DNA of 21,824 nucleotides, from NCBI GenBank assembly GCA_037446075.1, contig JBBIJH010000027.1, forward strand, positions 1 through 21,824. Direction: 5' to 3'. This document shows positions 1-8,129 of this stretch, piece after piece. Numbering within the stretch: position 1 is the stretch's first letter; each line of letters opens with the position of its first letter. The DNA comes from JBBIJH01 sp037446075 (GTDB lineage: Bacteria; Bacteroidota; Ignavibacteria; UBA10030; JAHEZR01). The notes beneath the pieces were generated by a model. The model was given only the letters and a program-made list of their open reading frames with translations. It was not told where the DNA came from and made no database searches. The translations under genes and the position numbers were made by a program.

Positions 1-2393
1 TTCGCATAGTACAACGACAGCCGGATGAATGCATTCCGGTAGTTTCCCATCATCCGACGATCGTTTTCGTTGAAGTAGATTTTTGGGTTCGCAAGGCCTC
101 GGAATCTAAATCCTCGGTGTGGCTCACGATAAAATCCTTCCGGTTCGTTGAAGAGACTCTCGCGGAGATGTTCCTCGGACGCCTGGCGAATATCGTAGAT
201 GCTGTTCCCGCGTACCGGAGTGAGCCTCATCGCCAGACCCTCCATCCGCAGGTAGTTATCCAGTCCAATCATCGCTTCTGGGGCAACGGTGACGGCAAAG
301 TACACCGGCCGCTCCCACTTCGTCGCCAGAACAATTTCCCTAACCATGATATCTTGAATTCTTATCGCAGTTACCTGTCGGCCCTGCCGGTCATACGCCT
401 GGAGGGTGGGCGGCATCCGGAAGGTGATCTTCCCTTTATTCGTTATCAAGGTGTCCGATACGCCGAATTGAGCAAATACTTCTTTCGGTACGACCAGATC
501 GATATCCTTCTCGCTCCAAGCCGCAAGACTGAGGTTCCTAATCTGATCATCTGTCAAGTTCATCGCGACTTTTTTTGCTCCATGAGGTTCCTCATTCTTA
601 AGTTGTAGAATGTACCAGTCCGTATTTACGAGGCTCAGGTTCACGACCCGAATGTCTGTGCGTACTCCCTCAACTTCCTGTAAATACCAAAGAGGGAATG
701 TGTCGTTATCCCCGTTCGTGAAGAGGATGGCGTCCTTCTCACAACTCTGGAGAATATTGTAAGAGTAATCCCATGGGATATAATTTCCGTTTCGGCTATG
801 ATCGAAGTAGTTTTGCACAGCCATGTTCACAGGCACGACAAAGGCGATGAAACCAGCGCCCACTCCAAGTGCAACTTTTCGATGGCGGTCCTCCTTCACA
901 CAGTTGCCAAGAGAGTCGAGTATCCCCACCGCTCCTATGCCAACCCAGAGGGTAAATACAAAGAATGAACCGACGAAGAAGTAATCACGTTCACGAGGCT
1001 GCGGCTCAGCCATGTTAAAGTAAATAACAAGAACCACACCGGTCACGAGAAACAGTGCAAGGAAGGAAAGTGCAAATTTCCAATCTTTCTTGAATTGGTA
1101 ATACAGGCCAATCAAACCCAGGAGAAAAGGTAAGGCAAAATATCGGTTCGGAAAACCTCGACTCTCCGACCAAGCGCTCTGGTGACTCAGGAGGGTGGCA
1201 GGCGCATCCTGAATATCCCCCGCGCGGCCGATGAAATTCCATGCAAGGTACCGGAAGTACATATGGCCTAACTGATACCGCCAGAAATAGTCTGAATCGC
1301 TTGTATATTTCTGATAAGAAGCCTGGTGCTGAGGTTCGGTGCTCCATCGCCGTTGTGTAATGGGCGGAGCTTGGCCATATTGCTCTCGGTTCATGTACGC
1401 CACAAATCGAGACATCTCGTCCGGGTTATTCTCATTGATGGGCGGCTTCGCGGAAGCTCGAATGAGCACCTGCATGTACGTGGAGTACCCCACAATCATT
1501 AGCAGGAGCGAGAGCGTCGCCAGATTGAGGATCTTCTTTTTGTGCTTCGCGGAATGGTAGACCCCATAAAGCAGTCCGCCAATCACCAGCAAGGGAGAAA
1601 TCCTCAGGAGGTCGCTGTCTCGGATATCAATCGGACCTCCCCTGAAGGACCCATCAAGAGCATCGGGAATCCAGTTTACAATCCCCGGCCAGATGACAAA
1701 GAAACTGAGGACCGAAACCACCCCGAAGGTAAAGAAGCGTTTCCACTGGAACTCATAGTACTTAAAGAATACGAACATTGCGATCGAGAAGTATGCTAGC
1801 AAGCTCAACTGGTGTACGCCAATCGAAAGGCCCATCAGATAAGCGGCGAGAACTAAGTACTTCTCGCTCCCCTCAACTTCAGCTTTTTCATACCAGATCA
1901 TCCCGAGTAAAACGACTCCGGAGACGAAGAGCATGCTCATTGCATAGACTTCCGCCTCGACCGCATTGAACCAGAAAGTGTCACTGAACGTGAGCACCAG
2001 CGCTCCGATCGTCGAAGACCCGAACACCACCAAGACATCGGTCCAGCTCTTTGCCACCCCGCGCCACCTCTCGATCAGGCGAACGCCGATCAAGAACGAG
2101 AACAGGACAGTGAAAGCACTCGAAACGACCGAGATGAGATTGATGAGAAGGGCGAGATCAGAAATGAATGGAAGAATCATCGCGACGAAGCGGCCCAGTA
2201 TAAGGAAAAAAGGGGCACCTGGCGGGTGAGGAACAGCCAACGTGTAAGCAGTAGCAATAAACTCGCCGCAATCCCAGAAGCTGACGCTCGGCTGAACCGT
2301 GAGTAGATATGTCACAAGTGCAACGAGGAAAACCCCGAAGCCGAAGATCCTTCGAAGCCTTCTTTCTGACATTGCCGTGCGTTCTAGATTCAT
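1..2393 (-). CDS. DUF2723 family integral membrane protein, 3' end cut by window edge
   Basis: The reading frame is open from an ATG at 2393 to the left edge, about 797 codons, so the C-terminus is missing. The N-terminal half is strongly hydrophobic with many membrane segments, starting at about residues 17-33. Early motifs WDCGEF (40-45) and HPPGAP (56-61), and a later NGDNDTFPLW motif near residue 559, are hallmarks of the DUF2723 proteins common in Bacteroidota and relatives. Family knowledge: these proteins are related to eukaryotic TMEM260, a protein O-mannosyltransferase with a GT-C type fold, so a role in envelope or protein glycosylation is plausible. The acidic residues D41 and E44 are only candidate catalytic residues. 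The part after the membrane region looks soluble; longer relatives often end in helical repeats, which would lie outside the window. The upstream neighbour hemW ends in a terminator, so this gene probably has its own promoter. No convincing Shine-Dalgarno sequence precedes the start. A second ATG lies 7 codons in. Confidence 0.85.
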   Translation of the reverse strand, partial: MNLERTAMSERRLRRIFGFGVFLVALVTYLLTVQPSVSFWDCGEFIATAYTLAVPHPPGAPFFLILGRFVAMILPFISDLALLINLISVVSSAFTVLFSFLIGVRLIERWRGVAKSWTDVLVVFGSSTIGALVLTFSDTFWFNAVEAEVYAMSMLFVSGVVLLGMIWYEKAEVEGSEKYLVLAAYLMGLSIGVHQLSLLAYFSIAMFVFFKYYEFQWKRFFTFGVVSVLSFFVIWPGIVNWIPDALDGSFRGGPIDIRDSDLLRISPLLVIGGLLYGVYHSAKHKKKILNLATLSLLLMIVGYSTYMQVLIRASAKPPINENNPDEMSRFVAYMNREQYGQAPPITQRRWSTEPQHQASYQKYTSDSDYFWRYQLGHMYFRYLAWNFIGRAGDIQDAPATLLSHQSAWSESRGFPNRYFALPFLLGLIGLYYQFKKDWKFALSFLALFLVTGVVLVIYFNMAEPQPRERDYFFVGSFFVFTLWVGIGAVGILDSLGNCVKEDRHRKVALGVGAGFIAFVVPVNMAVQNYFDHSRNGNYIPWDYSYNILQSCEKDAILFTNGDNDTFPLWYLQEVEGVRTDIRVVNLSLVNTDWYILQLKNEEPHGAKKVAMNLTDDQIRNLSLAAWSEKDIDLVVPKEVFAQFGVSDTLITNKGKITFRMPPTLQAYDRQGRQVTAIRIQDIMVREIVLATKWERPVYFAVTVAPEAMIGLDNYLRMEGLAMRLTPVRGNSIYDIRQASEEHLRESLFNEPEGFYREPHRGFRFRGLANPKIYFNENDRRMMGNYRNAFIRLSLYYA

Positions 2394-2438
2394 ATACTTC
2401 AGAACGTAATCAATATACCTCAATCAAGGGCAAAACGC

Positions 2439-2462
2439 AAAAGAAACCCCCGGTTCTGGGGG
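2439..2462 (-). terminator. Rho-independent terminator after hemW
   Basis: On the minus strand a CCCCC/GGGGG stem with a 6-base loop (AGAACC) is followed directly by TTTCTTTT and, a little later, another T-run. It sits 10 bases past the hemW stop codon and about 46 bases before the DUF2723 start, so it would end the lepA-lepB-lepB-hemW transcript and separate it from the DUF2723 gene. Confidence 0.7.
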
Positions 2463-2472
2463 CGGAAAGAAG

Positions 2473-3618
2473 TCACGCAACTAACTCCAAAGCAATCTCG
2501 TCGCAGTATAAGAAACCTCTCGATGTGAGCCGAATCGTTTCTCCCTCCACCGTAACAAGACGCTCCTGAAGGAAACGTTCGAGCTTCTGTCCGTGCTGCT
2601 CCACAAGATTCGCTCCATAGTCTCTGTGAAGCTTGCGAACGTTGATACCACCAGTCCGGAGCCTGAGAAAGATTTCTTCTGTCAGGAGGTGGACCGAGCT
2701 GAGGTGCTCTTCACCTTCGATGGGCCGCTGGCCCTGAGTGAGGGACTTGCAATATTTCCCAACACTGGCCGCGTTCCACCAACGCATGGGTCCAGAGAGC
2801 GGCTCACCCGACCAGAATGAGTGCGCCGAGGGGCCGAACCCTAGGTACGGCTCGTGGTTCCAATACAGGCTATTGTGCCTTGAGCGATAGCCCGGCTTCG
2901 CATAATTCGAGACCTCGTAGTGTTCAAAGCCTTGCGAGGCCAGGTATTCCATCGTAAGGAGATACATCTCGGACTCCAGTTCCTCAGGGGCGGGGGTGAC
3001 TTCTCCCCGTACAACCATGCGCTGCAGAGCCGTCCCCTCCTCGACAATCAGGCTGTAGGCAGAAATGTGCTGCGGCTCTAACGACACGGCGGTCTCAAGA
3101 TTCTCTTTCCAAGCTTTCAGTGTCTGATTGGGTAAGGCAAAAATCAAATCCAAGCTGATATTGTCGATGCCCGCTCCTCTGGCGAGGCTTACGCACTCCA
3201 TCGCCTCCCTCCCCGAGTGGATGCGGCCCAGGAACCGTAGCTCATCGTCGTGGAAAGACTGGATTCCGATGCTTAAGCGGTTTACTCCCGCTCGACGAAA
3301 CTCTTTCAGTTTCCTCAGATTAACCGTGCCGGGGTTTGCCTCCAGCGTGATTTCTGCCGCTGGTGATATCGGAAAAGTCTGCTGTAGTTTGTCTAGAATC
3401 TTCTCCAAGCTTTGGGTTGAGAGAAGCGACGGGGTCCCGCCGCCGAAGTAAACAGTCTCGAAAGGCTGACCCTGTTTCCCAAACTGCGCATGTTGCCCGA
3501 TCTCAAGGCGCAGGCAGCGTAGAAAATCAGCAAGAGAACTCATGCTCTCGACTGAATAGAAGTCGCAGTACAGGCACTTGCGCTCGCAGTAAGGAATATG
3601 AAGGTATAAACCTGGCAC
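2473..3618 (-). CDS. hemW: HemW-like radical SAM protein (heme chaperone, HemN paralogue)
   Basis: Radical S-adenosylmethionine protein of the HemN/HemW family. The cluster-binding motif CxxxCxxC (C-ERK-C-LY-C) lies at residues 11-18 from the chosen start, followed by YFGGGTPSLL and SIGIQSF, all typical of the family. Relatives of this length (about 380 aa) and near-N-terminal cysteine position are usually HemW, a heme-binding chaperone, not the coproporphyrinogen dehydrogenase HemN. This assignment is inference. I chose the GTG at 3618 because it gives the usual family N-terminus (PGLYLHIPYC), leaves 20 bases after the upstream lepB stop and has a GAGGA about 12 bases upstream. An in-frame GTG at 3669 would add 17 residues and overlap lepB by 31 bases, with no ribosome site visible. 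It is the last gene of the lepA-lepB-lepB-hemW run and ends in TGA. Confidence 0.9.
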   Translation of the reverse strand: MPGLYLHIPYCERKCLYCDFYSVESMSSLADFLRCLRLEIGQHAQFGKQGQPFETVYFGGGTPSLLSTQSLEKILDKLQQTFPISPAAEITLEANPGTVNLRKLKEFRRAGVNRLSIGIQSFHDDELRFLGRIHSGREAMECVSLARGAGIDNISLDLIFALPNQTLKAWKENLETAVSLEPQHISAYSLIVEEGTALQRMVVRGEVTPAPEELESEMYLLTMEYLASQGFEHYEVSNYAKPGYRSRHNSLYWNHEPYLGFGPSAHSFWSGEPLSGPMRWWNAASVGKYCKSLTQGQRPIEGEEHLSSVHLLTEEIFLRLRTGGINVRKLHRDYGANLVEQHGQKLERFLQERLVTVEGETIRLTSRGFLYCDEIALELVA

Positions 3619-3638
3619 GGAGAGCTTTGATCCTCTTC

Positions 3639-4505
3639 TTAGCGAACGATTGTCCCTATCCTCCACCACCGCACCGACTTGAACTTCTCAGCGCTTGCAA
3701 GCGGAAGGTTCTGATTCCACGACCAATAGATGAGAAGTGCCTCCCCGACGATGTTGTCTTCGGGCACAAATCCCCAGAAGCGACTGTCGAGGCTGTTGTC
3801 TCGATTATCTCCCATCATGAACAGATAGTCTCGTTCAACGCGGTATGCGTTTGTCGGTTTCCCATCGAGCAAGATCTGGCCGTCATTGACTGTAACGGCG
3901 TGACCTTCACGGGCTATAAAAACCTCCCATCCTTCGATATTTTCCGGGGTAAGAGCGAGGACGTCCCCCTTTTTCGGTACCCTGAGAGGTCCGTAGTTGT
4001 CTTCATTAAATGGATAACCCTTAGGGAAAATCCTTGGGTTCGGAAACCCCCTCGGCAAGAAATCGTTTCCTCCCAATCTTACATTCACGGGATCACGGAT
4101 CGGCCGACCATTGACGTACACCTCCTTATCGATGATCCGAACAGTGTCTCCTCCAACGGCGATGCAGCGCTTAATATAACTTACAACCTCCCTCGGCTTG
4201 ATTTCATCTCGATCACCGGGGAACTCAAAAACGATTACGTCTCCCCTCTTTGGCTTCTTGAAAGCCGGTAGCCGGAAGTGAGGAATCCGGAGGTCAGTGA
4301 AAGGGATATACTTCGGGGTCTTCAGCCCGTAGACAAACTTATTCACAAAAAGGAAATCTCCCTCGAGGAGGGTGTTCTCCATGGACCCTGTTGGGATTCG
4401 AAACGCTTCCACAATAAAGATCTTGAGGAAAAGTGAAGCAGCCACCGTCATGAGGATGGTCTCGACTGCTTCACGAAACTTCCTTTTTGGCTTTGTTCGA
4501 TTCAT
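3639..4505 (-). CDS. lepB: Signal peptidase I, copy 1
   Basis: Type I signal peptidase (family S26), 288 aa, which removes signal peptides from exported proteins at the outer face of the inner membrane. One membrane anchor lies at about residues 14-35. The catalytic serine is S41 in PTGSM and the general-base lysine is K112 in YIKRCIAVGGD. The conserved box MGDNRDNSLDSRFWG lies at 231-245. The central region (about 135-190) holds the extra beta-rich domain typical of Gram-negative enzymes. The start ATG at 4505 has TAAGG about 7 bases upstream. The gene ends in TAA and overlaps or closely abuts hemW. A second, similar signal peptidase lies upstream across an assembly gap (4754-5617). Both copies keep the full catalytic dyad, so both are probably active, perhaps with different substrates. 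Confidence 0.95.
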   Translation of the reverse strand: MNRTKPKRKFREAVETILMTVAASLFLKIFIVEAFRIPTGSMENTLLEGDFLFVNKFVYGLKTPKYIPFTDLRIPHFRLPAFKKPKRGDVIVFEFPGDRDEIKPREVVSYIKRCIAVGGDTVRIIDKEVYVNGRPIRDPVNVRLGGNDFLPRGFPNPRIFPKGYPFNEDNYGPLRVPKKGDVLALTPENIEGWEVFIAREGHAVTVNDGQILLDGKPTNAYRVERDYLFMMGDNRDNSLDSRFWGFVPEDNIVGEALLIYWSWNQNLPLASAEKFKSVRWWRIGTIVR

Positions 4506-4649
4506 CTGGCCTTAGGTCTATCCAATCCTTTACGAGCAAAAAGAAAACGCGTCTTCCCGATTCAAGGGAAGATCAGTCAGCTCCTGACGAAAAAGAGTTG
4601 AGAGTGCTATTGAAAAAAATCTCAGAGATTTCCGGGGACAGTGCACGGG

Positions 4650-4659
4650 NNNNNNNNNN
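4650..4659. other. Assembly gap (10 Ns) between the two lepB genes
   Basis: Ten undetermined bases lie in the 248-base space between the two signal peptidase genes. The true gap length is unknown, because ten is a common placeholder. The right edge of the gap is the first base of an 11-bp inverted-repeat arm (4660-4670), which suggests that a repeat or hairpin broke the assembly. The left side contains an AT-rich odd palindrome (AAATCTC-A-GAGATTT, 4618-4632). On the minus strand this is followed by a T-run, so it could be a weak terminator or an operator upstream of lepB copy 1. Any promoter or small gene inside the gap cannot be seen. Confidence 0.95.
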
Positions 4660-4735
4660 CACACAGAGACTCGAGCTTGAATTTCCTGAATTTTTCTCCC
4701 TCTTACACTCTGGTTCCTCAGTGCGTCTCTGTGTG
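4660..4735. repeat. Perfect 11-bp inverted repeat bounding a 54-bp spacer, next to the assembly gap
   Basis: CACACAGAGAC at 4660-4670 is the exact reverse complement of GTCTCTGTGTG at 4725-4735, with 54 bases between. The outer arm is followed on the plus strand by ATTCTTTTTC. The stretch from about 4711 to 4744 resembles the CTCTGTG-rich dispersed intergenic repeats seen in many environmental bacterial genomes. That resemblance is from memory and unverified. It lies just downstream of lepB copy 2 (minus strand), so a role as transcript 3' end structure is also possible. Confidence 0.6.
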
Positions 4736-4753
4736 ATTCTTTTTCCGTGAGAA

Positions 4754-5617
4754 CTAATCAGTTAGCCTACCAATCCGGTTCCATTTTATCGACGCGAGTT
4801 TCTCAAAAACTTGGTAGATGGGAACGTTGGGGTCCCATGACCAATAGACAATCAACGGCGTTCCGATCACACTCTCCCTTGGGATAAATCCCCAGAAGCG
4901 ACTATCGAGACTGTCATCTCGGTTGTCCCCCATTCCGAAAAGATAGTCGCGCTGAACAATGTAGTGCGTTCGTGGAACCCCATCAATGAGAACTTGATCT
5001 CCGTGATTCGCAACCGTATGCCCCTCGCGTTCAATGAATGTTTTCCATTGGCGGAGATGCTCACCATGGATGTCAATCGTGTCCCCCTTTTTCGGAATCC
5101 GAAGCGGCCCGTAGTTGTCGGGGTTGAACGGCGCACCGACTGGAAAAATCTCGGGATCAGGCAGGTTCGGGGGTAAAGGGTTGGGACGGAGGAACTTGAA
5201 TGATTTTGGCAGCGGAGCCCGCTTGCCGTTAACATAAACAACCTTGTTGATAATCTGGATCGTGTCGCCGGGAAGTCCCATGCATCTCTTCAGGTAGTAG
5301 GTGAACTCTTTCGGCTCTTTCTCGTCTCGCAACCCCGGGAACTCGAAGACGATGATGTCTCCACGACGAACGGCGCGTAGCCCCGGGAAGCGAAACGCCG
5401 GGAGACGGACCCCTAAGTAAGGAATTAGCTCGAGGGTTCGGCCTCCTATGGTAAATTTATTCACGAGGAGAAAATCTCCTGCCATCACCGTGTTTTCCAT
5501 CGAGCCTGTGGGAACCTGGAACGAAGCGAGGACAAAGCTGTTGAACACGAACACGATCGCAACTAGGAAGCCAAGCTCCTTCAGGAATTTCACCACTCCT
5601 GTTTTCGTGACCTTCAT
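4754..5617 (-). CDS. lepB: Signal peptidase I, copy 2
   Basis: Second type I signal peptidase, 287 aa. A membrane anchor lies at about residues 11-33. The serine is S39 in PTGSM, the lysine K110 in YLKRCMGLPGD, and the box GDNRDDSLDSRFWG starts at about 230. The ATG at 5617 has a very strong ribosome site (GAGAGGAGGAATCC) that overlaps the end of lepA: the lepA TGA is at 5630-5632, leaving 12 bases between the genes. This order, lepA then lepB, is the classical arrangement in many bacteria. The copy is similar in length and layout to lepB copy 1 but differs throughout (for example IDIHGEHLRQW against LALTPENIEGW), so the pair is an older duplication, not a recent one. It ends in TAG. Confidence 0.95.
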   Translation of the reverse strand: MKVTKTGVVKFLKELGFLVAIVFVFNSFVLASFQVPTGSMENTVMAGDFLLVNKFTIGGRTLELIPYLGVRLPAFRFPGLRAVRRGDIIVFEFPGLRDEKEPKEFTYYLKRCMGLPGDTIQIINKVVYVNGKRAPLPKSFKFLRPNPLPPNLPDPEIFPVGAPFNPDNYGPLRIPKKGDTIDIHGEHLRQWKTFIEREGHTVANHGDQVLIDGVPRTHYIVQRDYLFGMGDNRDDSLDSRFWGFIPRESVIGTPLIVYWSWDPNVPIYQVFEKLASIKWNRIGRLTD

Positions 5618-5629
5618 GGATTCCTCCTC

Positions 5630-7453
5630 TCAATGACTTGACCCACGGTCTCGCACAGACTCGTCGGCCATTGCTAGAACTGCAAGAAAGGCTTCCTGAG
5701 GAACCTCAACTCTCCCAACCTGCTTCATCCGTCTTTTCCCTTCCTTTTGCCGCTCAAGGAGTTTTCTCTTCCGCGTGATGTCGCCACCGTAGCACTTCGC
5801 GAGAACGTTCTTACGCAGCGGAGCGATGGAATCCCGCGCGATCACCTTGCTCCCCACTGCCGCTTGAATCACCACCTCGAACATTTGCCGAGGGATCAGC
5901 GTTCGAAGTTTACTACAAAGCTTCCTCCCCCAATCGTATGCCTTGCTTCGATGGACAATCGTCGAGAGAGCATCCACTGGCTCCCCGTTCAAGAGAATAT
6001 CAAGCCTCACAAGCTGGGATTGACGGTATTCGAGGAACTCATAGTCGAGCGAGGCGTAGCCGCGAGAGAGCGATTTTAGCCTGTCATAAAAGTCGAAAAT
6101 GATCTCCGCGAGGGGAAGCTCATACCGAATCACCGCTCGAGTGGGATCCAGATACTCCGTGGTCTTGTACACGCCTCGGCGCTCTGTGCAAAGCTTCATG
6201 ATGCTGCCGATGAATTCTGATGGAGTGATGATCTGAGCGTCGATGAATGGCTCTTCGATCTTCTCGATCTCTCCCATCGGCGGCATCAACGCCGGATTGT
6301 CGACTGGTACCACCTCAGCATTTGTTTTGGTGACGTGGTACTCGACGTTGGGAACCGTCGTAATCAGGCTTTGATTGTACTCACGCTCCAGTCGCTCCTG
6401 GACAATCTCCATGTGAAGAAGTCCAAGGAAACCGCAGCGAAATCCAAAGCCGAGCGCAGCGGAAGTTTCTGGCTGGTACTGAAGCGATGCGTCATTCAGC
6501 GCCAGCTTCTCCAAGGAATCACGAAGGACTTCGAACTCTTCGCTGTTCGATGGATAGAGCCCCGCGAATACCATTGGCTTCACCCTCTTGTAGCCGGGGA
6601 GTGGCTCTTTTGCAGGGTGACTGGCGGAGGTGACGGTATCGCCGACCTTTGTATCGTGCACGTCCTTTGCACCTGGAATCAATTATCCAACATCTCCTGC
6701 AGAAATTATTCCTGTCCTGACCCTCTCTAACTCAAGGATTCCGACTTCCTCAGCCTCAAAAATCTTGCCGTTGGAGAAAAACATCACGCGCATCTTTTCC
6801 TCAAGAGTTCCTTCAAACACTCTCAGATAGACAACGGAACCGCGATACGTATCGAAGACGGAGTCGAAGATGAGTGCACGCAGTGGAGCAGACGGCTCCC
6901 CTTTCGGAGGGGGAATGCGCTGTACTACCGCCTCCAAGATTGCATCAACGCCGATGTTTGCCTTTGCACTTGTGAGGAGGATTTCATCTTCTCCGCACCC
7001 AAGGAGATTGATGATCTCTTCCTTCACCGTATCGATCATCGCACTGGGGAGGTCAATCTTGTTAATCACAGGGATGATCTCGAGCCCCGCGTCGATCGCC
7101 ATATACGCATTGCTGACGGTCTGAGCTTCGACGCCTTGAGAGGCATCGACGACGAGGATCGCCCCTTCGCAGGCGGCAAGTGAGCGTGAGACCTCGTATG
7201 TGAAGTCGACGTGGCCTGGGGTGTCGATGAGGTTCAAGTCATACTCGATTCCATCCTTCGCCCGGAACTTCATCTTGATTGCATGGGACTTGATCGTGAT
7301 ACCCCGTTCACGCTCCAGCGGCATGTCGTCGAGCACTTGCTCCATCATCTGACGAGGCGGGATGGTCCCCGTCAGCTCCAGGAATCGATCGGCGAGTGTA
7401 GATTTGCCGTGATCGATATGGGCGATGATACAGAAGTTTCGGATGTTATGCAT
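5630..7453 (-). pseudogene. lepA: lepA (elongation factor 4) interrupted by one in-frame TAA
   Basis: LepA/EF4 is a ribosome-associated translational GTPase. The frame runs from ATG at 7453 to TGA at 5630-5632, 607 codons, close to the usual 600. Domains appear in order: G1 AHIDHGKST (11-19), DTPGH, NKID, the beta-barrel, and the LepA-specific C-terminal domain ending with RKRKLLERQKEGKRRMK and VPQEAF. The frame is broken only by TAA at 6683-6685 (codon 257), in the context GDVG-stop-LIPGAK, where relatives have an aromatic residue, usually Tyr. The two halves are in the same frame, so this is a single-base substitution (TAT or TAC to TAA), not a frameshift. Everything else is well conserved, which suggests a sequencing or consensus error or a very recent mutation. 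A TTG directly after the stop could in theory restart translation. UAA recoding is unlikely because lepB copy 1 ends in TAA. Confidence 0.9.
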
Positions 7454-7516
7454 CGAAAGAACTCTTATCCCGGTTCAGACTCCCACTTCTCCACGCCCAT
7501 AGAGCTTGTGTGAAAA

Positions 7517-7633
7517 TCATCTGGTCTCCTCCCGTGGCTCTTTCTTTCGCCAAGAGAAGGGGAATACAGCGCGGGTTCGATAAGGACCTCTGTTCCCAAG
7601 GGAGGGATTTAGGATGAGTTCAGGTTTATTCAT
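7517..7633 (-). CDS. Small 38-aa ORF translationally coupled to the DUF2007 gene
   Basis: Not recognised. An ATG at 7633 overlaps the DUF2007 stop codon as ATGA, and a GGAGG lies 4-5 bases upstream inside the end of that gene, an arrangement typical of translational coupling. The 38-aa product begins MNKPELILNPSLGNRGPYRT, has an aromatic-rich middle (VFPFSW) and ends in a charged tail rich in Lys, Arg and Glu. It has no signal peptide, membrane segment or cysteine. It ends at TGA 7517-7519, 63 bases before lepA. It could be a genuine small protein, a leader controlling lepA, or chance. The ribosome site and overlap are the only evidence for coding. Confidence 0.4.
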   Translation of the reverse strand: MNKPELILNPSLGNRGPYRTRAVFPFSWRKKEPREETR

Positions 7634-7884
7634 AGATCCTCCATATTCAGGTCTGGAGGTGCCTGAATGATGGATTGGGCTGGAAGAAGATCCCTCTGCC
7701 ATACCAAAACTCTAAAGATCCGGCTAAGCCCGATCGGCTCATAGTAAGAAGGATTCTCGATTCCAATGGCTGAGTCTCTTAAGAATACTTCAAGGCCATA
7801 GGCTTCGAGCAGGCCCTTGATCACGGAAGCACGCTCGAAAGGGCCTGTAAAGATTTCCACCAGAGGTTCTTGCACGTCAGCCAT
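7630..7884 (-). CDS. DUF2007-type small protein
   Basis: An 84-aa soluble protein. The N-terminal half (PLVEIFTGPFERASVIKGLL at about 7-26, then EAYGLEVFLRD) matches the pattern of DUF2007 proteins, sometimes called putative signal-transducing proteins: a strand, a helix with A-S-x-x-K-G-L-L, then G-hydrophobic-x-x-F-L-R-D. The family has no established biochemical function. The end is acidic (DLNMEDL). The start ATG at 7884 has AGGA about 10 bases upstream and AGAAGG directly adjacent. It follows the strong terminator at 7951-7990, so it probably begins a new transcription unit leading into the small ORF, lepA and lepB. Confidence 0.65.
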   Translation of the reverse strand: MADVQEPLVEIFTGPFERASVIKGLLEAYGLEVFLRDSAIGIENPSYYEPIGLSRIFRVLVWQRDLLPAQSIIQAPPDLNMEDL

Positions 7885-7950
7885 CCTTCTCTGATCCTAC
7901 CTTTCCAAGAGCGCTTAATGCTTACGGTCCGCAAAATCCATTTACATTAC

Positions 7951-7990
7951 AAAAGAAAAGCTCGTCCCGCTCCCTTTCTCGGGATGAGCT
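7951..7990 (-). terminator. Strong Rho-independent terminator downstream of the efflux operon
   Basis: On the minus strand the arms AGCTCATCCCG (7980-7990) and CGGGACGAGCT (7959-7969) pair over 11 positions with one G-T wobble, around a 10-base loop. TTTCTTTT (7951-7958) follows immediately. It lies past the end of the RAYT remnant and just upstream of the DUF2007 gene, so it separates the efflux transcription unit from the lepA unit. Confidence 0.8.
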
Positions 7991-8129
7991 AACAGAAGAT
8001 ACAAGGAAATGGCTGGAATTGCAAGAATTATTGGCCAAATGTCGAGACCGAGCCACAGAAGGGGGAATATCGTTCCACCGGTGTTTGCCTGGGGCAACCA
8101 CGAAGATAATCCCGACAGTATCTCCCGAC

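Noticed and set aside
3363..4271. 302-codon plus-strand open frame
   Set aside because: It is antisense to well-conserved hemW and lepB, and the product has no family features.
6683..6685. UAA reassigned to Tyr or another amino acid
   Set aside because: lepB copy 1 ends in TAA at a family-typical position, and no other gene here has an internal TAA.
5630..7453. Two separate genes or a frameshift in lepA
   Set aside because: Both parts are in the same phase (771 and 1053 bases) and meet exactly at one TAA codon, so it is one gene with a nonsense codon.
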